Assembly: GCF_001746205.1 (NCBI RefSeq)
Contig: NZ_MDCO01000015.1
Coordinates: 1-53,621, forward strand
Direction of reading: 5' to 3'
DNA length: 53,621 nt
From: Brachyspira hampsonii
GTDB lineage: Bacteria; Spirochaetota; Brachyspiria; Brachyspirales; Brachyspiraceae
Part shown: positions 26,663 to 34,037 of the stretch, in pieces
Layout: each line of letters starts with the position of its first letter
How positions within the stretch are numbered: position 1 is the first letter of the stretch
The notes under the pieces: model-generated
The model's input: the letters and a program-made list of their open reading frames with translations, nothing else
Databases searched by the model: none
Told to the model about the DNA's origin: nothing
Position numbers and translations under genes: made by a program

Positions 26663-28159
26663 ATGAAAACAACAAAAGAAGTAGTTGAAAATATAGTTTG
26701 GAAAGCATGCGATACTTTTAGAGGATCAATAGACTCATCTGTTTATAAAGATTATATATTGAGTATGCTTTTTGTGAAATATTTATCAGATTTCGTGAAA
26801 GAAAAAACTGAAGAATTAAGAAAAGAATATAAAGACAATGAAGGCATTTTATCAAGAATGATTGAAAGGCTGGATTATAAAATAAGCGAAACTGCTAACT
26901 TTGATTATTTATATTCTATAAGAGAAGAAAACAATATTGGCGAGAGGATCAATACTGCATTAAGAGAAATAGAAAAACAGAATCAGAGTAAATTTGAAGG
27001 CATTTTTAACAATATAGATTTTAATGATTCAAATAAATTCGGCAACACAAAAACAAGAAATTCTATATTAAAAAATTTGCTTGAAGACTTCAATGATCCT
27101 GCATTAGATTTAAGTCCTAGTGCATTAGAAAACAATGATGTTATGGGTGATGCTTATGAGTATTTGATAAAAAACTTTGCAAGCGATGCCGGTAAAAAAG
27201 GCGGTGAGTTCTTCACTCCTCCCGAAGTATCTATGCTTATAGCTAAAATAGTAACTTTGAATATAAAAGACGGTGTTAAAGTATATGACCCTACTTGCGG
27301 AAGCGGTTCTTTGCTTGTTAAAGTGTATAAAGAATTAAGAGGCGAAAACTGCTCTGTCTACGGACAGGAAAAAAACAGTCAAACATATTCTTTATGCAGA
27401 ATGAATATGTATTTGCATGAAATAGGCGATAAAGGAATGATTGAATGGGGCGATACTATAAAAGAGCCTAAATTTTTGGATAAAAATGGAAATTTAGAAA
27501 AGTTTGATATAGTAGTTGCTAATCCTCCTTTCAGTTTGGATAAATGGGGGGAGGAAACAGCAGTTAAAGACCAATACAATAGATTTGAGTACGGCATACC
27601 TCCAAAGAGCAAGGGCGATTATGCTTTTGTACTTCATATGATAAACAGTATGTCTGAAAATGGAATCACTGCTGTTGTAATGCCTCATGGCGTATTATTC
27701 AGAGGAGCCAGTGAGGGAATAATACGAGAAAGAATAATAAATGAAAATTTGCTTGATGCTGTTATAGGTCTTCCAAACAATTTATTTTACGGCACTTCAA
27801 TACCTGCCTGCATTCTAATATTAAAAAAGAACAGAAAAGAGAAAGATATTTTATTTATAGATGCAAGCGTAGAATATGAGAAAGGAAAAAATCAAAACCG
27901 CTTACGAGATGAGGATATAGAAAAAATAGTAAAAGCCTACAAAGACAGAAAAAACATAGAAAAATACTCTAAATCAGCAAGCCTAGAAGAAATCAAAGAA
28001 AATGAATACAATCTCAATATACCTAGATATATAGACTCATTTGAAGACGAGGAGCATGTGGACTTGAAGAGCATAAACAAAGAAATAACAGCATTAGAAA
28101 AAGAACGCGAAACTCTAAGCGGCAAATTAGAAGATTTTTTGAAAGATATAAAACTTTAA
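26663..28159 (+). CDS. hsdM: Type I restriction-modification methyltransferase subunit
   Basis: 498 residues, normal HsdM length. It methylates adenine in the site read by HsdS. It has an N-terminal HsdM helical bundle (VWKACDTFRGSIDSSVYKDY), then GGEFFTPPEVSMLIAKI, the SAM loop DPTCGSGSLL (from residue 209) and the catalytic NPPF (residues 287-290). The C-terminal coiled coil (SINKEITALEKERETLSGKL) fits HsdS. AAGGAG precedes the start. All motifs are intact, so the methylase side should work. No hsdR lies in the window. Confidence 0.96.
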   Translation: MKTTKEVVENIVWKACDTFRGSIDSSVYKDYILSMLFVKYLSDFVKEKTEELRKEYKDNEGILSRMIERLDYKISETANFDYLYSIREENNIGERINTALREIEKQNQSKFEGIFNNIDFNDSNKFGNTKTRNSILKNLLEDFNDPALDLSPSALENNDVMGDAYEYLIKNFASDAGKKGGEFFTPPEVSMLIAKIVTLNIKDGVKVYDPTCGSGSLLVKVYKELRGENCSVYGQEKNSQTYSLCRMNMYLHEIGDKGMIEWGDTIKEPKFLDKNGNLEKFDIVVANPPFSLDKWGEETAVKDQYNRFEYGIPPKSKGDYAFVLHMINSMSENGITAVVMPHGVLFRGASEGIIRERIINENLLDAVIGLPNNLFYGTSIPACILILKKNRKEKDILFIDASVEYEKGKNQNRLRDEDIEKIVKAYKDRKNIEKYSKSASLEEIKENEYNLNIPRYIDSFEDEEHVDLKSINKEITALEKERETLSGKLEDFLKDIKL

Positions 28160-28206
28160 AAAATTAATTTATAAATTAATATAATAAAAATTTAAGGAAG
28201 TATTTT

Positions 28207-28509
28207 ATGAAAAAAAATATAGGTGAAATATTAAAAAATATTAGAATGAATAAGTTTATTAGTTTAAGAGATTTATCATTAAAAATGAATTTAGGTAATG
28301 AAGGTCATATATATTTAAGTGATATAGAATGCAGTAGAAAAATACCATCAAAAGATGAAGTAATAAAAATATTGGACACTCTAAAAGCAGATTATAATTT
28401 AAATGAAATAATTGATATATTGGAAAATTCAGAAGCAGATAATAGTATAGATGAAAATATTGATTATCAGGAAGAAACATATTTTAAAACTTTCAAAAAA
28501 AGAGGCTGA
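28207..28509 (+). CDS. XRE-family helix-turn-helix regulator
   Basis: 100 residues. The first 60 form an XRE/Cro-type DNA-binding domain (LKNIRMNKFISLRDLSLKMN ... SDIECSRKIPSKDEVIKILD). The tail is acidic and helical. Such genes usually pair with an ImmA/IrrE peptidase that cuts them to relieve repression, and one follows eight bases downstream. AAGGAAG precedes the ATG. It may repress the operon promoter at 25974 through the palindrome there, or an internal one (inference). Confidence 0.9.
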   Translation: MKKNIGEILKNIRMNKFISLRDLSLKMNLGNEGHIYLSDIECSRKIPSKDEVIKILDTLKADYNLNEIIDILENSEADNSIDENIDYQEETYFKTFKKRG

Positions 28510-28517
28510 TTATTATT

Positions 28518-29669
28518 ATGAAAAATAATGAAATAGTAAAAATCATAGAAAAAAATTTGAAAGACTATGAGAATAAAGGCGGAATAATAAAATATCCATT
28601 TCCTGTTATCGATTTTGCTTTTAGAAATTTTGGATTAGATGTTCAGTATGATGAAAGGTTGTTCTATAAATATAAAAATAAAGCAGGTATGATAAATATA
28701 AAAAAATCTGTTATAAATATAAACCCAAAAAGAGAAGATTTTAAGATAGGAGATTTTGTAGTACCTAAAGAATTTTATATAGATGAATCTGAAAATCAAA
28801 TTATAGCTCATGAAATAGGGCATTATGTAAAATACAATAGTATAGACAATAAAGATCTTTTTGATAAGGCTTATTATGTTGATGAGTATTCTAATATAAT
28901 GTTTAATAATGAAGTATTTGCAAATAAATATGCTAGAAATTTATTAATTCCTAAAGATGAATTAAATAAATTTCTTTCTGCAAATGAAATAATAGGAACA
29001 ATAGATTTAATAAGAGAATCATCTGTCATAAGAAAATATTTTGGTATAACCGAATTTATGCTTGAAGTTAGGCTAAAAGAATTAAAAATACCATTTGTAA
29101 ATGGATACTATATACCAGATCAATTAAAAAAAGATAATCTTATATATAGCAGAGAAAATTTATTAAAATTAATGGAAATTTCTATAGGCAATGGTTTTGG
29201 TTTGACACCTAATTATGGCGATGCTGAAAAAATAGTATATTTGTACAATAAAGCAACAGGAGAAAACAGAGACAGCGGACCTATTTATATGACATTATGG
29301 AGGATAGCAAATGGAAAATATGATCATTTTGCAGAAATATGTGAAAGAAGATTAAGATTTATAAATGAGCAAAGAAAAAGAATACCATTTATACAGAAAC
29401 AAATAATACTAAAAAAATTAGAAAAAGAAGGAGCAAATAAAATAACAATATTTGGTTCATTCGTAAAAAAAGAAAAATCTGTTTTCAATGATAAAAGCGA
29501 TATTGATATATTAGTGAATTTTAAAGAGACTAAAAGTATGTTTGAAATAATGAGAATAAAAAATGAATTAGAGCAGATGCTTTCAAGAAAAGTAGATTTA
29601 GTTCCTGAAAATAGTATAAAAGATTATATGATTGAGTCAATAGAAGAAAATAAAGAAGTATTATTATAA
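28518..29669 (+). CDS. ImmA/IrrE metalloprotease fused to an MNT-type nucleotidyltransferase
   Basis: 383 residues with two recognisable parts. Residues about 25-200 are an ImmA/IrrE zinc peptidase with HEIGH at 98-102 and a downstream NNEVFANKYARNLLIP, supplying the usual third zinc Glu. Residues about 300-383 are an MNT nucleotidyltransferase: ITIFGSF, then D328-I-D330, with a third Asp at 360 (KVDLVPENS). The G-S...D-x-D spacer is 13 residues, three longer than the classical ten. The middle (about 200-300) is helical and unassigned. It lies between an XRE gene and a HEPN gene, so the protease half points to its upstream neighbour and the transferase half to the downstream one. The fusion is seen directly; the joint function is inference. 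Confidence 0.85.
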   Translation: MKNNEIVKIIEKNLKDYENKGGIIKYPFPVIDFAFRNFGLDVQYDERLFYKYKNKAGMINIKKSVININPKREDFKIGDFVVPKEFYIDESENQIIAHEIGHYVKYNSIDNKDLFDKAYYVDEYSNIMFNNEVFANKYARNLLIPKDELNKFLSANEIIGTIDLIRESSVIRKYFGITEFMLEVRLKELKIPFVNGYYIPDQLKKDNLIYSRENLLKLMEISIGNGFGLTPNYGDAEKIVYLYNKATGENRDSGPIYMTLWRIANGKYDHFAEICERRLRFINEQRKRIPFIQKQIILKKLEKEGANKITIFGSFVKKEKSVFNDKSDIDILVNFKETKSMFEIMRIKNELEQMLSRKVDLVPENSIKDYMIESIEENKEVLL

Positions 29670-29684
29670 TAAAGTAGGTAGTAA

Positions 29685-30020
29685 ATGAAAAGAAGTGATG
29701 TATATTATATTAATGATATAAAGAAATGCATAAATTCGATAGAAAATTACCTTATTGAAATAAAAGATAAAGATGATTTTTTTAATAATGAAAGAATGCA
29801 AAAGTTAATGATCTATGAAATAATGATTATAGGAGAAGCATCTTCTAAAATATCAATAGAGACTAAAAACAATAATCCTCAAATAGAATGGCGTTTGCTT
29901 TCAGACATGCGTAATTTTTTAATACATCAATATCATGATATTTGCAATGATATAGTATGGGCAACAGTAAATAAAGATATTCCAAAATTAAAAGAAGACA
30001 TCTATAGTATAAAATTATAG
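29685..30020 (+). CDS. hepT: HEPN-domain (HepT-like) RNase toxin
   Basis: 111 residues of the DUF86/HepT family. The R-x4-H-x-Y catalytic motif is complete: R76, H81, Y83 (MRNFLIHQYHDI). In MntA-HepT systems, HEPN RNases cut RNA and the partner MNT enzyme blocks them by adding AMP to the motif Tyr. Here the MNT domain is at the end of the preceding gene, 15 bases upstream. The residues needed for both toxin and modification are present. The hsdS that follows starts eight bases after the stop, so the toxin is embedded in the restriction-modification operon. Confidence 0.9.
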   Translation: MKRSDVYYINDIKKCINSIENYLIEIKDKDDFFNNERMQKLMIYEIMIIGEASSKISIETKNNNPQIEWRLLSDMRNFLIHQYHDICNDIVWATVNKDIPKLKEDIYSIKL

Positions 30021-30028
30021 GAGGTACA

Positions 30029-30847
30029 ATGAACCACCCGCTCCCAACAGGCTGGCAGGAAGTAAAACTGCAGGAATGTCTATTAGAACAACCAAAATAT
30101 GGAATTAATGCCCCTGCTGTAAAATATGATAATTCATTACCAACATATATAAGGATAACCGATATAGATGAGTATGGCAATTTTATAAATGATAATAAAG
30201 TATCTGTTAATAATGCGGATTATGAAGAGTATATTTTACATGATAATGACTTTTTGTTTGCAAGAACAGGAGCTTCGGTAGGAAAAACATATTTATATAA
30301 TAGAAAAGACGGCATTTTAGTTTTTGCTGGTTATTTAATAAAAGTAAAACCAAATCAAAATATATTAAATAGCCTATTTTTAAAATATTATACTCAAAGT
30401 AAAAGATATTGGCATTTTGTAAAAATAACATCTTCAAGAACAGGACAGCCGGGAATAAATGGAAAAGAATACGCTAATATGAATATAGTGCTGCCGACCC
30501 TAGACGAACAGAAGCGTATAGCAGAAGTTTTGTCATTATGCGATGATGTTATAGAGAACCTTACTAATCAAACGCTTCAAAATGAAATATTATTTATTAA
30601 AGAAAATGAGAAGTTTCAAAATAGTTTTAGTAATTCTAGTTTAATGATTAAAAATATAGATGAAGAATTACTGACAAGGACAGAGAATGAAACATTTAAT
30701 AGTATATCTAATAATTTTTATAAGTATTTTAATAATGCTAACTTCATGCAGTACAAAAATAAAATATGTCAAAGTACCGCTTTCTACGCCTCCAGAAATA
30801 TTTATTATAAACTCCCCATTCATCATTTCTCTTATAAAGTACCTTAG
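30029..30847 (+). pseudogene. hsdS: hsdS front half fused in frame to spanin-like sequence
   Basis: It starts as a normal HsdS behind AGGAGG: PLPTGWQEVKLQECLLEQ, one target-recognition domain, RTGQPGINGKEYANMNIVLP and LDEQKRIAEVLSLCDDVIEN (to about residue 185). After about 30585 the sequence changes to a coiled-coil-like stretch (IKENEKFQNSFSNSSLMIKN) with a second frame encoding a lipoprotein inside it, the pattern of overlapping i-spanin/o-spanin genes. The second target-recognition domain is missing. The join could be a real deletion or a misjoin. If expressed, the product might still act as a half-size S subunit. Confidence 0.7.
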
Positions 30848-30911
30848 GCTATTTCTAAATTATCTATTTTTTCTATTTCACTTTTCAAATTATCTTTATC
30901 TAATTTTATAA
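30687..30911 (+). CDS. o-spanin-like lipoprotein frame (embedded, end truncated)
   Basis: A frame starting MKHLIVYLIIFISILIMLTSC has a lipoprotein signal with lipobox LTSC (Cys about residue 21) and a mature start STKIKYVKVPLSTPPEIF rich in Pro. This is the look of phage o-spanins (Rz1), usually encoded inside or overlapping the i-spanin gene, as here relative to the coiled-coil frame of 30029-30847. The last 20 or so residues run into the DUF4132 fragment and are unlikely to be original. No obvious ribosome site. Call by topology and arrangement. Confidence 0.45.
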   Translation: MKHLIVYLIIFISILIMLTSCSTKIKYVKVPLSTPPEIFIINSPFIISLIKYLRLFLNYLFFLFHFSNYLYLIL

Positions 30912-31005
30912 CTGTTAATTGATTTATTGGCTGTGCTATTTCATAATCTTCAAGCTGCTTTCTCCATTTATCTATAGTGTTATCGTCCATTTCTACAGGG
31001 CTAAG
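30844..31005 (-). pseudogene. C-terminal fragment of a DUF4132 protein
   Basis: 53 codons plus stop on the minus strand reading LSPVEMDDNTIDKWRKQLED, then YEIAQPINQL. This matches the end of the intact gene at 20568-21956 (LSPIEVNKELIEKWKNQL...QPFNQLSL). The sequence is cut exactly where the GC-rich satellite-like block begins at GGATCC. It is a second member of the family, missing at least 400 residues upstream. Confidence 0.85.
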
Positions 31006-32054
31006 GATCCCTCATCTCAGTAGGAGGGGAAACGGGTCTCCCCTGGATGTGTGCGGGACCCTCGTGCTTCCTCTCGAGTGGAGACGGGTGTGTCGGGAAC
31101 TTCTTGAGTTGCAGAAAGGGTGTGAAGGACCCTTTGGAAGTTCCAGGGGTTAGATGTGATTAGCCTCGAGAAGCCTCAGCGGAAATGGGCCTCATCTCGC
31201 CTGGAGGGCAAAACCTCCTGGATTTTCTCGAGTTGCGGCAGGTGCTCTCGACTTACGACGGGGCCCTCAGGGACCCGCTCTGGTGGCCTCAGGAAAGGCC
31301 AGTCCCCATGCGAGTTCCTCGGGGGCCTTTCGGAATTCCTCTCCCGCTGATGCCGGGGCCTAAGACCTTGTGTGAACTCAGGGCCGGAACCTGAGGATTC
31401 CTCTCCAGTGCTGACATGGATCTTGGGGTACTTCTGGAGTCTCCCCAGGGGAGTCAGTCCTCGTCTCGAATGCGGGCATGCACTTGCGCTTTCCTCCAGA
31501 GCGGTAGCAGCAGTGTCACGCAGTCCGCCCCGTGGATCAAAGCATCTATGGTTTTCCCTCGTGTCTTTCCCACGAGGCTTTCCCACGAGGCTTTCCCACA
31601 GGGCTGTCCCACGTGCACACGTGGTGGGAGTCGATCCTCGGCTTGAACGTCAAGGCAGTGCAGGGAAAACAGGTTCCTCTGGAATGGACTGACACATCTG
31701 GGGGACTCTTGGAATGGTGGCACGACCCTGGAGTTCCTCTCGCCTTTCCTGTGGAGAGCGCCTCCTCTTGAGATGCGACGGGAACGCCGGGAATTCTTTC
31801 CCTACGAAACAGGGAAAGGATCCCTCATCTCGAGCTCGGAGGCGGAAACGGGGCTCCCCTGGATGTGTTCGGGACCCTCGTGCTTCCTCTCGAGTGGAGA
31901 CGGGTGTGTCGGGAACTTCTTGAGTTGCAGAAAGGGTGTGAAGGACCCTTTGGAAGTTCCAGGGGTTAGATGTGATTAGCCTCGAGAAGCCTCAGCGGAA
32001 ATGGGCCTCATCTCGCCTGGAGGGCAAAACCTCCTGGTTTTTCTCGAGTTGCGG
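31005..32054. repeat. GC-rich tandem satellite DNA, 816-bp period, probably ruminant (not bacterial)
   Basis: 1,050 bases of about 58-60% GC with many CTCGAG and CG motifs, in a genome of about 27% GC. The first 234 bases return at 31818-32054 with few changes. Matching points (TAGATGTGAT at 31151 and 31967; the GAGTTGCGG ends at 31238 and 32054) are exactly 816 apart, so this is 1.3 units of a tandem repeat. No bacterial gene is seen; open frames inside are chance products of high GC. The period, composition and internal short repeats fit sheep/goat satellite I as I remember it. Host DNA from blood or serum in the culture is the likely source. Confidence 0.85.
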
Positions 32055-32137
32055 GTAAACTTTGTATATCATGCTTAGAAGGTTTATCGAAGTATATGGG
32101 TATTCCAATAACGATTGTTTGTGAATATGAGGAGTAA
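32054..32137 (+). pseudogene. Second half of the small zinc-ribbon-like gene
   Basis: The frame GKLCISCLEGLSKYMGIPIT, then IVCEYEE and stop, begins exactly at the end of the satellite-like block. Its first 18 bases are identical to 1460-1477, where the front half of the same type of gene stands. Together they would make an intact protein of about 64 residues with three C-x-x-C-like cysteine sites. The next ORF starts four bases later with GAGGAG as its ribosome site, as in a compact phage operon. Confidence 0.7.
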
Positions 32138-32140
32138 TTT

Positions 32141-32344
32141 ATGCTGAAAGGTATTTTTTTTCAAAATAAATATTTAATCAATATAAACTGTATATCAAAT
32201 ATTTATTTTGATGAAGATAAAAAAACTATAAAAATATTTACTTTAGAAAGCGGATTGCCTACAACAATAGAATGTGATTCAGAAGATGAATATAATAAAT
32301 ATTATAATGTTCTAAGCTCATTATTTGATATAGTAGAGATATAA
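32141..32344 (+). CDS. Small hypothetical protein, probably phage-derived
   Basis: 67 residues, beta-rich at first (GIFFQNKYLININCISNIYF), with an acidic second half; no signal peptide or membrane segment. It is preceded by GAGGAG, eight bases before the ATG, and directly follows the zinc-ribbon-like fragment, so both probably belonged to one phage or mobile operon. I do not recognise a family. Confidence 0.6.
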   Translation: MLKGIFFQNKYLININCISNIYFDEDKKTIKIFTLESGLPTTIECDSEDEYNKYYNVLSSLFDIVEI

Positions 32345-32347
32345 AAA

Positions 32348-32521
32348 ATGATTAAAGCGATTATTAATTATAATGATGTAAATGATGAGTTCAGAAGAAT
32401 GAATGATATTCTAGGAATATTAAAATATAAATACAAAAATATTAATGTTAGTTATAAAAAACTAAAAAAGAAAAATGAATTGTTTGTAATCTCTATCAAA
32501 CAGCAGCAGCGGCTAAAGTAG
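32348..32521 (+). pseudogene. Front part of an unidentified small protein
   Basis: 57 codons (MIKAIINYNDVNDEFRRMND...KKNELFVISI) beginning four bases after the previous stop. The last seven residues lie over the start of the shell-protein fragment in another frame, so the real end is lost. The short-range arrangement (overlapping or nearly overlapping genes) fits a phage operon. No family recognised. Confidence 0.4.
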
Positions 32522-32622
32522 GAGAATTAATAAGCGTTCATGTAATACCAAGACCTCATGAAGAAGTGGAATCTTTGCTTCCTAATAATCCTCCTGTTAA
32601 TAATAGTGATAAACAAGAGTAA
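32500..32622 (+). pseudogene. C-terminal fragment of a microcompartment hexamer shell protein (BMC-H)
   Basis: The frame TAAAAKVGELISVHVIPRPH, then EEVESLLP and a short tail, is the characteristic end of EutM/PduA-type shell proteins (A-A-x-x-V-G-E-L-x-x-V-H-V-I-P-R-P-H). The first 60 or so residues are missing. Upstream sequence is an unrelated ORF, so the shell gene was cut at about 32490-32500. It marks the left break of the microcompartment locus, and eutT follows 27 bases downstream. Confidence 0.9.
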
Positions 32623-32649
32623 TATAAACAATAATGTATAGGTTTATTT

Positions 32650-33405
32650 ATGAAAGTTTTAACAGAACAAATGCTGAGAAGTGAAATACTCAATAGAGAT
32701 GTATCAGAATATTTTATAGAGGAAGGAGTTTTTGTTACACCTTCTGCTAAAGAATATTTGGCTTCCCGCAAAATAGAACTAAAAATAGCATCTAATAATC
32801 TTAATATTGGAAGTTCTACATCAAGCCCTAAATCTTATGGTATAAGAGAGATAGAGAATATGGGGTACTATATAGATTATGAAACAAATAAGAGATTGGA
32901 TACTAAACCTGAAAATTATACTCATTTATATAATAATGTATTAGTGGAAAAGAATCACCCTAGAATAATGTTTAGAGGAAAATTAGATAGTCTTCTTGCT
33001 TTGATAATAGATATACAATATGAGTTTAAAGAAAAGCATGAAGATAAATTATTAGAATATTTAAAAAAATATCAGAAACTTATTCATACAATATTATATT
33101 CTGAGGTTTCAAATAAAGGTTTGGAATTTGACACTATATTCGGCTTGACAGAAGAAGAGATAAGAAAGATATCTCATCACCCTAAAGAGTATTTCGGATG
33201 TGATCATATATTTGTTAATTATAATATGCCCTATACTGTTATAAAACTTAATTTAATAAGAACGGCAGTTAGAGAAGCAGAATTAATAGCTTATAATGCC
33301 TTGAAAAATGAAAGAGAAGATCTCATCAAATTATTAAATCGTATGAGCAGTGCTATTTATATATTGATGTTGATGGCATATACAGGTAAGGATGTAACCA
33401 AATGA
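32650..33405 (+). CDS. eutT: EutT-type cobalamin adenosyltransferase
   Basis: 251 residues. It transfers the adenosyl group of ATP to cob(I)alamin, making the B12 coenzyme for the microcompartment enzyme. The N-terminal KVLTEQMLRSEILNRD ... GVFVTPSAKEYLASRKIEL is typical of the EutT/COG4812 group. The C-terminal half has ISHHPKEYFGCDHIFV and LNLIRTAVREAELIAYNAL, the family's adenosyltransferase core. The CC-x-x-C metal site of enterobacterial EutT is not present. Start behind a weak site; its stop overlaps pduL by four bases. It shows that the lost signature enzyme was probably B12-dependent. Confidence 0.9.
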   Translation: MKVLTEQMLRSEILNRDVSEYFIEEGVFVTPSAKEYLASRKIELKIASNNLNIGSSTSSPKSYGIREIENMGYYIDYETNKRLDTKPENYTHLYNNVLVEKNHPRIMFRGKLDSLLALIIDIQYEFKEKHEDKLLEYLKKYQKLIHTILYSEVSNKGLEFDTIFGLTEEEIRKISHHPKEYFGCDHIFVNYNMPYTVIKLNLIRTAVREAELIAYNALKNEREDLIKLLNRMSSAIYILMLMAYTGKDVTK

Positions 33406-34037
33406 ATGGACAATCGCTTTTGATTAGGAATATATCTGATTCTATTAAGTATGAACTGAGTAAAAGAAGAATTATAAAAGTGGAAATATCTGCTAGGCAT
33501 GTTCATTTGTCTAAAAAAGATTTAGAAACATTATTTGGTGTTGATTATTCTTTAACTCCTAAGAGAGAGCTTTCTCAGCCTGGGCAGTATTTAAGCGGTG
33601 AGAGAGTTAAACTTATAGGACCAAAGTCTGAAATGCGTAATGTTGCAATATTGGGACCTACTAGAAAAGATACCCAAGTTGAATTATCTTTGTCTGATGC
33701 TAGGGCTTTAGGTGTTAAAGATATTACAATTAATGAGTCTGGATATCTTCAAGGTGCTGGAAGTATAATTATTGTTGGTGAGAATGGACGCATAGAAGCT
33801 AGAAATTCTGTTATAATTGCAAAAAGGCATATTCATTTAAGAAAAAAAGATGCTGAAGAATGGAATATAGAAAATGGTCAGATTGTTAAAGTTAAAGTTT
33901 ATGGTGTTAGAGCTTTAATATTTGATGAGGTTGTTGCAAGGGTAAGTGATAGATTTATGCCTGCTATGCATATAGATTTTGATGAAGCTAATGCATGCGG
34001 TTTGCTTAATCAAGGTTATGGAGAAATCATTTTATGA
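33402..34037 (+). CDS. pduL: Phosphate propanoyl/acetyltransferase PduL
   Basis: 211 residues, the standard PduL length. It converts acyl-CoA to acyl-phosphate inside the compartment, recycling CoA. Both repeat halves carry their zinc His sites: EISARHVHLSKKD and IIAKRHIHLRKKD, plus GPTRKDTQVELSLSDAR. The first 20 or so residues (NGQSLLIRNISDSIKYELSK) form an amphipathic helix typical of an encapsulation peptide. It overlaps eutT and eutJ by four bases each, so expression is coupled. Confidence 0.95.
   Translation: MNGQSLLIRNISDSIKYELSKRRIIKVEISARHVHLSKKDLETLFGVDYSLTPKRELSQPGQYLSGERVKLIGPKSEMRNVAILGPTRKDTQVELSLSDARALGVKDITINESGYLQGAGSIIIVGENGRIEARNSVIIAKRHIHLRKKDAEEWNIENGQIVKVKVYGVRALIFDEVVARVSDRFMPAMHIDFDEANACGLLNQGYGEIIL

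Noticed and set aside
31000-31012. GGATCC at the left satellite edge as a BamHI cloning scar
   Set aside because: The second satellite unit has the same GGATCC at 31818, so the site belongs to the repeat; the right edge has no restriction site.
31156-31979. Several overlapping ORFs of 64-136 codons on both strands in the GC-rich block
   Set aside because: High GC lowers stop frequency in all six frames; the frames overlap each other, have no ribosome sites and repeat with the 816-bp unit. They are not genes.
1478-32053. Reading the whole 30.6 kb as an integrated genomic island with 18-bp attachment sites
   Set aside because: It contains core genes (pfkA, aroE, aroD, mgtE), no integrase, and ends in satellite DNA; a misjoin is simpler.
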